DNA from: an uncultured Akkermansia sp.
GTDB taxonomy: Bacteria > Verrucomicrobiota > Verrucomicrobiia > Verrucomicrobiales > Akkermansiaceae
DNA: 63,399 nt
Direction of reading: 5' to 3'
NCBI GenBank assembly: GCA_947589295.1
Contig: CANQBZ010000006.1
Coordinates: forward strand, 1-63,399
Under the pieces are notes generated by a model that was not told the origin of the DNA, ran no database searches, and was given only the letters and a program-made list of their open reading frames with translations. Numbering within the stretch: the stretch's first letter is position 1; every line of letters starts with the position of its first letter. Positions 27,034 through 39,194 of the stretch are shown in pieces. Position numbers and translations under genes: made by a program.

Positions 27034-28001
27034 CGGTATTCTACTGTTTGCCAGATATGTCTTTCATAAATCTTGGTGGTGATATCTTCCATGATTGTAA
27101 CTTCAGTCCTTTCGAGCGCTTGGTATTCACGGATCAATTCTTTGGTGGCCCATGGGAAATGCTCAAAGCTGTACATGGGTTGCAGGTCGTTGTGAAGCTT
27201 ATTGTGGGAATAGATGATGAATTGGGGAACGGGAAGTTCGCAGAGGATATCGCACAAACCACTGCGCAGAGCGATGATCGCCTTGGCGCGTGAGGCGAGT
27301 GAGTAAACTTCCGGAATGGAGAAAATCGTAGAATTATGTAGCACACCGTAGCCCTTGCTGCGCAGCGATGTCTCCAAATTGCTCCAAAAGGAGGAAGACA
27401 ATGGATCGCAGGAACGGGCGACGGGCGAGAGAAAAACGAAATTGTCCAGATTGAGTCGCAGGGCCCGCGCTTTGATGAGAGCGCTGCGTTCAACCTCCGG
27501 GGGAATAACAGCATGGGAATATGAGAGAGGCGACACATCCGCATGCAAGTGCTCTGCCCATGATTGCAGGAAAGGTTTCCCCTGGTTGTTGAGTGCGATG
27601 AGTTGCGAACTGGCTAGGAGAGGTTCAATCCAATTGCTGCCGCAGTTTTGCGCTCCCTTGAGTGCGCCCCCTCCGCAGTAGAAGACCGGGATATGAGGGG
27701 CAAACATACGGAAGATGTCAATGTGCTGAGGACGGTTGCCGAAAACGAGTTCCTCCGGTTTGTACCAGAGGGCGTGGGTGCGCGCATACACAACAGCCTC
27801 GCCAAGATTATTGAGTATCACTTTGATCTTTCGGTTATACACGCCATGCACGTTGTCGGCAAATGCCTCGACGAAGTTGGCGTAGCGGGGATGGTTCTTC
27901 ACTTTGTACTGGATGCCCAGGAAATAGCGTTTCTCGCACAATTCTGTTTTCTTCACCCGGATGATGGGCAAACCAAATAGATTGACATCCTTCTGCATCA
28001 T
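27030..28001 (-). CDS. Putative GT-B-like glycosyltransferase of the glycan locus
   Basis: The 323-residue protein has a basic N-terminal lead of about 60 residues and then a core that reads like a GT-B transferase: alternating strands (FGNRPQHIDIFRMFAPHIPV, VFYCGGGALKG), LDNFVFLSPVAR, and an acceptor/donor-loop-like AKAIIALRSGLCDILCEL recalling the heptosyltransferase SGxxH region, but with Cys-Asp in place of the His. AAGGAGG lies just upstream; ATG 28001 overlaps the HAD stop as TGATG and ATG 27998 follows in frame. A polysaccharide pyruvyltransferase-like role is an alternative. Composition is GC-rich, unlike the genes after it. Confidence 0.55.
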   Translation of the reverse strand: MMQKDVNLFGLPIIRVKKTELCEKRYFLGIQYKVKNHPRYANFVEAFADNVHGVYNRKIKVILNNLGEAVVYARTHALWYKPEELVFGNRPQHIDIFRMFAPHIPVFYCGGGALKGAQNCGSNWIEPLLASSQLIALNNQGKPFLQSWAEHLHADVSPLSYSHAVIPPEVERSALIKARALRLNLDNFVFLSPVARSCDPLSSSFWSNLETSLRSKGYGVLHNSTIFSIPEVYSLASRAKAIIALRSGLCDILCELPVPQFIIYSHNKLHNDLQPMYSFEHFPWATKELIREYQALERTEVTIMEDITTKIYERHIWQTVEYR

Positions 28002-28378
28002 CACACCTCCTTATCAATGCTCCAATGAATATTCCACGTTTCGTCACGCTGTTGCCTCACCGCATACGCCATGCACAGTCCGCTGGGTTTATCGTCGTTG
28101 ACAAGGATGCGCTCTCCCATGGGCGTCCCGTAGATGATGTGGTCGTAGCGGATGTCGTGCTCATGCAGGAAGGCTTCCAACGCCGGTCCTTGCTCCTCTT
28201 TACGGCTCGTAATCAGCACAACCATGTCTCCCTCCGGTAGCTGCTCCATGAACTCCTTCACCCCCGGCAGCAGTTCATCCCCGCCGTTCAGGTGTCCGTT
28301 GTGTACGCAGAGTGTGCCGTCCACATCCAGAATCCAGGTGTGCGGCAAAGGCGAGAGCGTGAGAGTTTCGGGGGTCAT
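28001..28378 (-). CDS. Small HAD-family phosphatase of the glycan locus
   Basis: A compact 125-residue HAD protein: ILDVDGTL at 16-23 with nucleophile Asp18 and acid Asp20, VVLITSRKEEQ (motif II), and ILVNDDKPSG (motif IV). It lacks a cap domain, as in small capsule-locus phosphatases. ATG 28378 overlaps the previous stop as ATGA, and its own stop overlaps the next start. Coupling to a nucleotidyltransferase/kinase suggests that the three activities prepare an activated building block, the phosphatase removing a phosphate before nucleotidyl transfer. The substrate is not evident. Confidence 0.8.
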   Translation of the reverse strand: MTPETLTLSPLPHTWILDVDGTLCVHNGHLNGGDELLPGVKEFMEQLPEGDMVVLITSRKEEQGPALEAFLHEHDIRYDHIIYGTPMGERILVNDDKPSGLCMAYAVRQQRDETWNIHWSIDKEV

Positions 28379-29934
28379 GCGCGCTGTTCGTCGAGGTAGG
28401 TTTGCAGTTCCAACAGCCCCTTGTAGAAGGCTCCGCAGATGGCATCGTAGTCCTCCCAGGCGTAGGTGGTGAGACTCAGCCAGATGATGGCGTGCAGCAG
28501 CTTGATCTTGCGACGCTCTGCCCTGCACAACTCGAAGAAGTCCTCCTCCAGTCCTCCCCATCCGTTGGACACGATTTCCAACTCCACGTCCTCCTCACGT
28601 ATCTCCAGAGAAAAGTTCTTGCGGTTGAACTGGTCGTAGTCTCCCACCACGCTGTAGTAGAGCTTTGCCCAGTCGTAGTCCGCGTCGCCGAAGAGAGCCG
28701 TCTTGCCGAAGTACCCACGCGGGTCGATGAGCACCGGTCGCACCCCCTCCGTTTCCAGCAGCATGTTGTGGAAGGTGCAGTCGCCGTGGATGAAGTGGAA
28801 CTCGCTCGGGAACATACGGCGCATCTGCTCCACGACCTCGTCTTTGATGGCGTAGATGTTGCGGCAACGCTTGCCGTTGATGGTGACCCATTCTTCCTGC
28901 GCGAAGGGGACGAGTTGCTGCACCTTGGCGAGGCGGTCGAAGGTTTTGGTGATGTAGTTGTTCTCGCAATCCGCCTGATTCGCCGGGATGGCGGGGGCGA
29001 GGGCGTGCAGCTGCTTGAGGGCATCCACGATCTTCACCAGCAAGGCCCGCTTGAACCCGCGAGTCAGGAAGGCATACTCATACACATTCTTGCCGCGCAC
29101 CTTCTCCATCACCAGCGGGGCGTAGCCGTAGATCTGCGGGATGTTTTCATAGCCCAGCTCCTTGGCCTTGCGGTACCAATTGCCTTCATCCACGGCGAGT
29201 TTTTCACCCTGCTCGTTGATGGGGTACTTGATGACCACGTCGCCCTTGAAGTCCACCTTGTTGAACGGACGGCATTTCGGTCGGTTCAACTCGTTCTGGA
29301 AGTAAGAGAGCATGGTGCCTACCTCCAGCCCGCCATACATGTCCAGCCGACGGAAGGAAAGATCCTTCCCCGCCAGGTAGCGCACAAACTCTCCCTCTTG
29401 CGGGACGTCGGCTATCTGTTCCTTGTCGTGGAAAATGAACATACCCGCGACACCGTTCTCCGCAGAGGCCTCTTCGATGAACTGACCGTCACGGTACGAC
29501 CAGCGGCACGGGAAGTCCTTAGAGATGCCCAGGTAGTTGCTCTCCACGGCTTCCGGCATCCCTGTGACATCCGAAAGGATGAGGTCGCACCAGATAAGCA
29601 TGAAAGGCGCCCCGGACGGGATACGCTGCAAGGCCTCGGCAATGCCCGAACAGGTGCCCTTGCGCGTGGCATCAATCATTTCGTAATCTGCCTCACAGAA
29701 CGCCGCCAGATACCGTTTGAAAGTGTCCTTCTGGTAGTCCGCAATGATGAGGAACCTAGCCTGAGGGTAACGTTCGAAGAGGTGGAAAATCATCGGGCGG
29801 TTATCCACGGGCACCAGAGCCTTCGGCTTGTTCGTGGTGAGCGTCTCCAACCGCGAACCTCGTCCGCCGGCTTGCACGATGACGTAAGGAAGGTTACTCC
29901 TCAGGTTGCTGCCTGCTGACGTTGTGCAATCCAT
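28375..29934 (-). CDS. Nucleotidyltransferase fused to an APH/choline-kinase-like phosphotransferase
   Basis: The 519-residue protein has two domains. Residues about 15-230 form a nucleotidyltransferase (VIVQAGGRGSRL, NKPKALVPVDNRPMI, LIWCDLILSD with the metal-binding Asp). Residues about 250-510 form an aminoglycoside-phosphotransferase-like kinase: VMEKVRGKNVYEY, the catalytic loop FIHGDCTFHNML and LIDPRGYFG. Similar pairs activate phosphorylated small molecules (for example phosphocholine-type decorations or glutamine-derived groups) for surface glycans. ATG 29934 is chosen over a TTG at 30000 that lies inside the invertible segment. It is the first gene of the locus, 15 bases after an inverted repeat. 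Confidence 0.82.
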   Translation of the reverse strand: MDCTTSAGSNLRSNLPYVIVQAGGRGSRLETLTTNKPKALVPVDNRPMIFHLFERYPQARFLIIADYQKDTFKRYLAAFCEADYEMIDATRKGTCSGIAEALQRIPSGAPFMLIWCDLILSDVTGMPEAVESNYLGISKDFPCRWSYRDGQFIEEASAENGVAGMFIFHDKEQIADVPQEGEFVRYLAGKDLSFRRLDMYGGLEVGTMLSYFQNELNRPKCRPFNKVDFKGDVVIKYPINEQGEKLAVDEGNWYRKAKELGYENIPQIYGYAPLVMEKVRGKNVYEYAFLTRGFKRALLVKIVDALKQLHALAPAIPANQADCENNYITKTFDRLAKVQQLVPFAQEEWVTINGKRCRNIYAIKDEVVEQMRRMFPSEFHFIHGDCTFHNMLLETEGVRPVLIDPRGYFGKTALFGDADYDWAKLYYSVVGDYDQFNRKNFSLEIREEDVELEIVSNGWGGLEEDFFELCRAERRKIKLLHAIIWLSLTTYAWEDYDAICGAFYKGLLELQTYLDEQRA

Positions 29935-29949
29935 ATCGGGGCATAGGCT

Positions 29950-29968
29950 ATCTCTTTTTGAAAGAGAT
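29950..29968 (-). repeat. Inverted repeat A (recombination-site-like), gene-proximal
   Basis: Read on the minus strand it is ATCTCTTTCAAAAAGAGAT: 8-base palindromic arms around an asymmetric CAA centre. The identical 19 bases lie inverted at 30116-30134. Confidence 0.85.
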
Positions 29969-30115
29969 GAGCGCCCTGTCCATTGTAGACACACTGACAA
30001 TAAAACTATTACGGTTTCAAATTAAGATAAATTGACAGTGTCGCGTGTTCTCTCCCAAGCGATATGACAAAGTCAAAATCTTATTTCTAAATGTTTTTTG
30101 ACTTTTAGACTGGAC
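29969..30115. promoter_or_regulatory. Candidate invertible promoter segment of the glycan locus
   Basis: These 147 AT-rich bases contain no gene and lie between inverted repeats A and B, directly upstream of the first gene of the 18-30 kb locus. The layout fits phase-variable promoters of gut-bacterial polysaccharide loci. I cannot fix -35/-10 boxes with confidence in either direction. Confidence 0.6.
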
Positions 30116-30134
30116 ATCTCTTTCAAAAAGAGAT
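30116..30134 (+). repeat. Inverted repeat B, gene-distal
   Basis: ATCTCTTTCAAAAAGAGAT on the plus strand, identical to repeat A in opposite orientation. Its inner flank reads TTTTAG-N2-TGGAC, as does that of repeat D at 63194. The following 300 bases up to the nuoA promoter show nothing else. Confidence 0.85.
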
Positions 30135-30441
30135 AAGCATACGCAACTCGTTCATTATCTGACGTAAGAGATAAAAAGAGCGAACAAGAAAAGGCATGAC
30201 GCAGCTAGGTTGACCGACCCTGGTTATTCACTGAGAACTCAAATTCCCCGACATGATTCGATGTTTTTTTGCCTCAATTACTGAGCTGTCCGTAGGGCTC
30301 TCCACGGGAGAAGTTTTGCACAAAGGGTATGGGAGTGCGTGGTGTGCCTCGGTCGGGTAGAAAATTGGGGAGGCGCGCAATGTTTTCAGACGCGTGCAAA
30401 AATGTCATAGCGATTGTGGGTCATATCGCATTTTGTGCAAC

Positions 30442-30470
30442 TTGACAGGGTCGAAAGAATGTGGTATAAG
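30442..30470 (+). promoter_or_regulatory. Promoter of nuoA-metH-pheA-holB-yicC-gmk
   Basis: TTGACA (30442-30447), 17-base spacer, TATAAG (30465-30470). The ATG is 14 bases further on, so the leader should be about 8 bases, with no Shine-Dalgarno. Confidence 0.8.
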
Positions 30471-30484
30471 GCAACGCAGAGCGT

Positions 30485-30880
30485 ATGCAGCAAGAGTATT
30501 TTTCAGCGTTGGTGCAGTTGCTAGCCGGGTTTGGCTTCGCCGGAATCATCTTGGTTTTGAGCGTGATATTTGGGCGGCGGGCGAAGGTGCGTAAGGCGCA
30601 GGATATACCGTATGAATGCGGGAATGTGCCGGAGGGGGACGGCGCTCCTGGATTCTTCTCGATTAAGTATTACTTGGTTGCTGTATTGTTTTTAGTGTTC
30701 GACTTGGAGGTGATATTGCTATATCCATGGGCGGTGAACTTCAAAGGACTGATCCAGGAGAATGGTTCCGCTCTTGCCTCGATGGGGATTTTCATCGGGG
30801 TGTTGATGGCCGTGTTTTTTTACGCTGTGGGGAAGGGTGTGATTGTGTGGCACAAGAATCCGATACCGCCAGAGCGTTAA
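30485..30880 (+). CDS. nuoA: NADH-quinone oxidoreductase subunit A
   Basis: This 131-residue inner-membrane subunit of complex I has three hydrophobic helices and the family hallmarks [12 protein letters not shown] and [13 protein letters not shown] with the conserved Glu/Asp in the second helix. It helps form the quinone-site loop of the membrane arm. The other nuo genes are not in the window, so this copy is separated from the usual cluster. It starts after a near-consensus promoter and ends 16 bases before metH, with which it is probably co-transcribed. Confidence 0.95.
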   Translation: MQQEYFSALVQLLAGFGFAGIILVLSVIFGRRAKVRKAQDIPYECGNVPEGDGAPGFFSIKYYLVAVLFLVFDLEVILLYPWAVNFKGLIQENGSALASMGIFIGVLMAVFFYAVGKGVIVWHKNPIPPER

Positions 30881-30896
30881 TACGCACCATTGCGCA

Positions 30897-34638
<3,742 letters not shown>

Positions 34639-34646
<8 letters not shown>

Positions 34647-35709
34647 GATAGAACAGTTGCGCGAGCAGATTGACCGTGTGGATGCGTCTATTGTGGAGCT
34701 GCTCAAGGAGCGTATGCAGTACGTGCACCGTGTGGGGGAAATTAAGGCCGCCGATGGGGGTGAACTTTTTGTGCCGGAGCGCGAGAGCGCTCAGCGCGAA
34801 AAATTGGCACGACTTAATGCAGGGGTGCTGCCGGATGATGCCCTGCTGAGCATCTATCGCCAGATTATCAGTTGCGGTTACCTGCTGGAGGGCGGACTGC
34901 GCGTGGGTTATTTGGGGCCGGAGGGTACGTGGAGTCATCAAGCGGCGCTTGCGCGCTTTGGGGAAAGCGTAACACTCACGCCATTTGCTTCATTTTCTCA
35001 CCTTTTTGATGCGGCAGAGCGCGGCGAAGTGGATTATGCCGTGGCGCCCATCGAAAACAACACGGCCGGCTTTGTGACGCAGACGATGGATTTGCTCATG
35101 GGTAGTTCCAGCTTGCGCATCTGCGCGCAGCACATGCAGAGCGTGCAGAATTGTCTGCTGTCAAATTGCGAGAGAGGAGAAATACGCACAATCTATTCGC
35201 ACCCGCAGGTGCTGGGGCAGTGCAAGCTGTGGTTGCAGCAGAACTTCCCGAATGCCGAGCAGATTTCTACCGCCTCCACCGCGGCGGCGGCCAAATTGGC
35301 GCATACGGAGGCCGCCAAAGGCGCGGCTGCGTTGGGGAGCCGACTCGTTGGTGAACTCAACAAGCTTCGCGTGCTGGAGGCCAATATTCAGGACAACGCC
35401 ACGAATACGACGCGTTTCGCCGTGGTTGGCAAACAGCGCACTCGGCCCACTGGTAAAGATCGCGCCACCATCTGTTTTGGCGTACCACATGTGCCGGGCT
35501 CGTTGGCAGATGTGCTGATGCTTTTCAAAAAGCATGAGATTAACATCTACTGCATTGATTCGAGGCCATCGCGGCACATGTCGTGGGAATATCTGTTTTA
35601 CATTGATGTTGAGGGGCATGAAGAATGTGAGCCGTTGCGTGCCTGCTTGGAAGAGCTGCGGCATGGGAGCCCCATGTTGAAGGTGCTTGGTTCATATCCG
35701 GAATTGTAA
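34639..35709 (+). CDS. pheA: Chorismate mutase / prephenate dehydratase (P-protein)
   Basis: The 356-residue bifunctional enzyme converts chorismate to phenylpyruvate for phenylalanine synthesis. An N-terminal AroQ chorismate mutase (about 1-85; [19 protein letters not shown]) is followed by the dehydratase (about 88-265; [36 protein letters not shown]) and an ACT regulatory domain (about 280-356; [18 protein letters not shown], equivalent to the ESRP phenylalanine-binding motif). ATG 34639 overlaps metH by eight bases. Feedback inhibition by phenylalanine is expected from the ACT domain. Confidence 0.97.
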
Positions 35710-35713
35710 CGCT

Positions 35714-36691
35714 ATGCCTTTCACGTCTGACCAGGCATTTGATTTGCTCAAGCAGGCCCACACCGGTGGGCGCATGCCCCACGCATTGCTGATCACCGGA
35801 GCGCCGGAATGCGGCACAAACCATCTGGCCCTGCAGCTTGCAAACCTTTTGTGCGGTGCGAAGGCAGATAGTTTGGAAAACCTGATGCACCCGAACTGCC
35901 GCGTGATACGTCCTGGTTCAAAGATACGCACCATCACTATCAGCGCGATCCGCAGCGTGGAACCTTTCCTCACCATGTGCTTGCCGCCCGGAGAGACAAG
36001 GCTCGTGATTGTGGCCGAGGCTGACCGCTTATCGGACGACTCAGCTAACGCATTCCTGAAGACGCTGGAAGAACCACCACCGCAGACACTCATTGTGCTC
36101 ATTACCGAGTTGCCGAGCCGTCTGTTGCCCACCATCCGTTCGCGCTGCATTCGCATAGACTTGGTTGTGCCCTCCATGGGGGAGCGAATGAGTGAGGCGC
36201 AGCGGAGTTTTTTGCCCGCGGTGCGCACTGCGTTGGCCAAACTGGGTTCAGATGTGGCGGCACTGGCTCTGCGTTCAGATTTTCAGGAATTACTGGCTGC
36301 CGAGCGTGCTGAAATTACCGACAGAATTACCTCGGAGCTTAAAGCAGAGGCAAAAAACATTGCCGAGGGTACTGATGTGCGCGATTGGGAGGCGCAGCAA
36401 AAAGATACCACTGCTGCGATGATTGAAACGGAGTATTTGGCGCGGCGAACACAGATGCTGGAGCTGCTCACGCTTTGCTTAGGGCAGGCGGTGTTGGTGG
36501 CTTCGCATGCGCCGGATGTGAAGCCTGTGGCGCCGGAGATTGAGACCGTGGCGAACAAATTTTCCGTTGCGAATTTGATGGCTCGAATGCGCGCGGTGGA
36601 TAGTCTTCAAAAGGACCTCAGCTACAATGTGCAGGAGGCGCTCACACTCGATGCGCGTTTTACCCAAATCATCGGCACTTCTCCTCTATGA
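35714..36691 (+). CDS. holB: DNA polymerase III delta' subunit
   Basis: A clamp-loader subunit of 325 residues. It shows the AAA+ layout of delta': a degenerate P-loop (ITGAPECGTNHLA), LVIVAEADRLSDDSANAFLKTLEEPP as Walker-B/sensor region, and LLPTIRSRCIRI with the SRC arginine-finger motif. The C-terminal third (about 190-325) is helical. I start at ATG 35714, four bases after the pheA stop; an earlier frame start lies inside pheA. Its stop overlaps yicC as ATGA. The gene symbol rests on domain order; a DnaX-type tau subunit is excluded by length and the lost P-loop. Confidence 0.88.
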   Translation: MPFTSDQAFDLLKQAHTGGRMPHALLITGAPECGTNHLALQLANLLCGAKADSLENLMHPNCRVIRPGSKIRTITISAIRSVEPFLTMCLPPGETRLVIVAEADRLSDDSANAFLKTLEEPPPQTLIVLITELPSRLLPTIRSRCIRIDLVVPSMGERMSEAQRSFLPAVRTALAKLGSDVAALALRSDFQELLAAERAEITDRITSELKAEAKNIAEGTDVRDWEAQQKDTTAAMIETEYLARRTQMLELLTLCLGQAVLVASHAPDVKPVAPEIETVANKFSVANLMARMRAVDSLQKDLSYNVQEALTLDARFTQIIGTSPL

Positions 36692-37572
36692 ACAGCATGA
36701 CCGGATTCGGGGCGGCGTCCGTCCCATTTTGTGGCGCTTCTCTGCGCGTGGAAATTAGTGGACTCAATCGCAAACAACTCGAATGCGCCATCAATCTGCC
36801 GCGTCCGTGGGCCGAGCTGGAGTCCCAAGTGCGCGAGTACGTAGCAGAGCGAGTCTCGCGCGGGCGAGTGAGCATATTTGCTGCCCCAGAATCGACGGAT
36901 GGGTCGGATAGAGGGATGTTGCACCTTCATCGTGATAAACTGGAAGCGCTCAAGGGGCGACTCGAGGAAGTAAAGGTGATTTGCGGGCGCGACGTGCAGC
37001 TTTCTGTGGATGCGTTGCTGCGTTTAGGGGTGTTGACGGACTCCGTGGGGGAGGCAGTGTCGCTGGAGACTGTGTGGGGAGAAGCGCTTTTACCCGCATT
37101 GCAGAGGGCGATGGAGCATTTTTTGCAAATGAGAGCGCAGGAGGGGGCCAACTTGGCGAGGGATTTATGGACGCGCGTGACGAAGTTGCACGAATTAAGG
37201 GCGCAGATGCTTCAGTCCGCCGTGGATGTGCCTGTCCGCTACCGGGAGTCGCTGCTTCGGCGTCTCGCTGAGCAAGGATTGGTGTTGGATGAGCCGGATG
37301 AACGCCTGGCAAAGGAACTCGCACTTTTTGCCGATAAATGTGACGTGAGCGAAGAAATGACACGTTTGCATTCTCATCTTCAGCAATTTGAAAAGTTCAT
37401 TTCACGCTCAGATGGGGCTGTGGGACGACCGCTCGATTTTCTCTGCCAAGAGATATTCCGCGAGTTGAACACGACCGGCTCGAAAGCCAATAGCGCTGAG
37501 CTTGCCCAACTGGTGGTGGCTGCTAAAACTGAACTCGAAAAAATACGTGAACAAGTCCAAAATGTCGAATAA
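36688..37572 (+). CDS. yicC: YicC-family endoribonuclease
   Basis: The 294-residue protein begins with NSMTGFGAAS and ends with a C-terminal block (FLCQEIFRELNTTGSKAN) typical of the YicC/YloC family. Studied members are hexameric endoribonucleases that act in RNA turnover. The N-terminal YicC domain (about 1-155) is followed by the DUF1732 region (about 210-294). ATG 36688 overlaps the holB stop, and the stop overlaps gmk by 11 bases. The yicC-gmk order is conserved in many bacteria, which supports both calls. Confidence 0.92.
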   Translation: MNSMTGFGAASVPFCGASLRVEISGLNRKQLECAINLPRPWAELESQVREYVAERVSRGRVSIFAAPESTDGSDRGMLHLHRDKLEALKGRLEEVKVICGRDVQLSVDALLRLGVLTDSVGEAVSLETVWGEALLPALQRAMEHFLQMRAQEGANLARDLWTRVTKLHELRAQMLQSAVDVPVRYRESLLRRLAEQGLVLDEPDERLAKELALFADKCDVSEEMTRLHSHLQQFEKFISRSDGAVGRPLDFLCQEIFRELNTTGSKANSAELAQLVVAAKTELEKIREQVQNVE

Positions 37573-38167
37573 AAATCTTGGTACCCTGTTGATCGTATCC
37601 GGTCCAAGTGGGTCGGGCAAAACAACCCTCTGTCGTCGGGCTGAGGCGGACGGACTTACAGCCTATTCCATCTCCTGCACCACACGAGCTCCACGCGGTG
37701 GAGAAATCCATGGAAAAGATTACTATTTTTTGGCGCAAGATGACTTTGAGTCTAAAGTAGCCGCCGGGGAGTTTTTGGAGCATGCATGTGTGCATGGCAA
37801 CAGTTACGGCACACTGCGCAGCGAAGTGGTGCGCCATTTGGAGCAGGGAGAGAATGTGGTGATGGATATTGATGTGCAGGGAGCAGCGTCCATCCGCTCC
37901 TGCCCGGACCCCATCATCCGGCGCGCCTATGCAGATGTCTACATTTACTTGTCGCGCACGGAGGTGGAGAGTCGACTCCGCGGTCGCAGCACCGACAGCG
38001 AAGAGACCATTCAGTTGCGCTTGCGCAATGCCGCTGCGGAAGACGCTCGCCGCACCGAGTACCAGTATATCCTACCTTCGGCCAGTCGTGAGCATGACTA
38101 CGACCTTTTCAAGCGCCTGCTCATCGCCCTTTCTCTCCGTACGAGCTTGCGGAGAGAGGCGGAATAA
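37562..38167 (+). CDS. gmk: Guanylate kinase
   Basis: Phosphorylates GMP to GDP with ATP. The 201-residue protein has the P-loop GPSGSGKTTL, SISCTTRAPRGGE as the GMP-binding segment, and VVMDIDVQGAASIR. ATG 37562 lies within the last codons of yicC, giving the usual length of about 200; the longer frame from 37502 has no support. Last gene of the nuoA-led transcript; it converges on trpS with 45 bases between them and no clear terminator. Confidence 0.96.
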   Translation: MSNKNLGTLLIVSGPSGSGKTTLCRRAEADGLTAYSISCTTRAPRGGEIHGKDYYFLAQDDFESKVAAGEFLEHACVHGNSYGTLRSEVVRHLEQGENVVMDIDVQGAASIRSCPDPIIRRAYADVYIYLSRTEVESRLRGRSTDSEETIQLRLRNAAAEDARRTEYQYILPSASREHDYDLFKRLLIALSLRTSLRREAE

Positions 38168-38212
38168 AGAGGCTAGGAATGGGGTGCTCTCTCGGTTGAT
38201 GGGACGGCGAAA

Positions 38213-39181
38213 TCAGGCGAGACCGACAGCTCTACGCACACGAGAAAGAGTTTGAGAGGCTTCCTCGCGAGCGCGGGAAGCTCCGGCGCTCAGAACATCG
38301 TCCACGTATTCGGGATGGGCAAGGAGCCAGGCGCGTTTCTCACGAGCGGAGCGGAAGTATTCCCAGTACGCCTCAAAGAGGTCCTTCTTGAATTGGCCGT
38401 AGCCGAAGCCGCCGGAGCGATGGCGCGCGAGCATGGTGTCGTAGTCTTGCGGGGAGGCGAAGAGCTTGTAGAGTGCGAGGATAATGGAATGATCCGTGGG
38501 CTTGGGAGCTTCCAGAGGGGTGGTATCGGTGATGATTTTTTTGTTGATCAGCTTACGTGTTTCCTTTTCATCGCCGAAGATGGGGAGAGCGTTACCGTAG
38601 CTTTTGCTCATTTTTTGGCCATCCAGCCCGGGGACAATAGCGGTGGATTCAGAGATAATGGGTTCAGGCAGTTTGAAGAGATCCGGGCCGAAAGTATCGT
38701 TCATCTTGCCGGCCAGGTCGCGCGTGACTTCCAAATGTTGCTTTTGATCTTTGCCCACGGGTACGGCATCAGAATTGTAAAGCAGGATATCAGCTGCCAT
38801 CAGAGCCGGGTAGGCAAAGAGCGCATGGGTGGCGGCAATGCCACGAGCCATTTTTTCCTTGTAGGAATGGCAACGCTCCAACAGCCCCATCGGGCAGACT
38901 GTGGACAGAATCCATGCCAGCTCGTTTACTTCCGGGACGGCGGATTGTTCGAAAAAGACGGCTTTTTGCGGGTCGAGTCCGCAGGCGAGAAAATCCACGG
39001 CGAGAGAACGAGTGTTTTCGCGCAGGGTCTGTGGGGAAGCCATGGTAGTCATGGCGTGGTAGTTGGCGATAAAGTAGAAAGCTTCGCCTTGGTGCTGAAG
39101 TTGCACAGCCGGAAGAATGGCGCCGAAGAAGTTGCCGATGTGGAGTTGGCCGCTGGGTTGGAGACCGGTGAGGAAACGCAT
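38213..39181 (-). CDS. trpS: Tryptophanyl-tRNA synthetase
   Basis: The 322-residue class I synthetase has a HIGH-like HIGNFFG motif near residue 14 and KMSKSYGN at about 197, and PVGKDQKQHLE in the core. ATG 39181 is used because the sequence MRFLTGLQPSGQLHIGN is the usual N-terminus; the frame continues upstream into the thioredoxin-like gene. It follows that gene by 13 bases on the same strand and is probably co-transcribed. Confidence 0.97.
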   Translation of the reverse strand: MRFLTGLQPSGQLHIGNFFGAILPAVQLQHQGEAFYFIANYHAMTTMASPQTLRENTRSLAVDFLACGLDPQKAVFFEQSAVPEVNELAWILSTVCPMGLLERCHSYKEKMARGIAATHALFAYPALMAADILLYNSDAVPVGKDQKQHLEVTRDLAGKMNDTFGPDLFKLPEPIISESTAIVPGLDGQKMSKSYGNALPIFGDEKETRKLINKKIITDTTPLEAPKPTDHSIILALYKLFASPQDYDTMLARHRSGGFGYGQFKKDLFEAYWEYFRSAREKRAWLLAHPEYVDDVLSAGASRAREEASQTLSRVRRAVGLA

Positions 39182-39194
39182 GGTTGAGTTGGAG

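Noticed and set aside
28402..29919. 505-codon plus-strand frame
   Set aside because: Opposite the nucleotidyltransferase-kinase fusion, whose motifs are unmistakable; shadow.
30881..30896. Cobalamin riboswitch before metH
   Set aside because: Only 16 bases separate nuoA and metH, and no B12-box-like structure is seen before nuoA.
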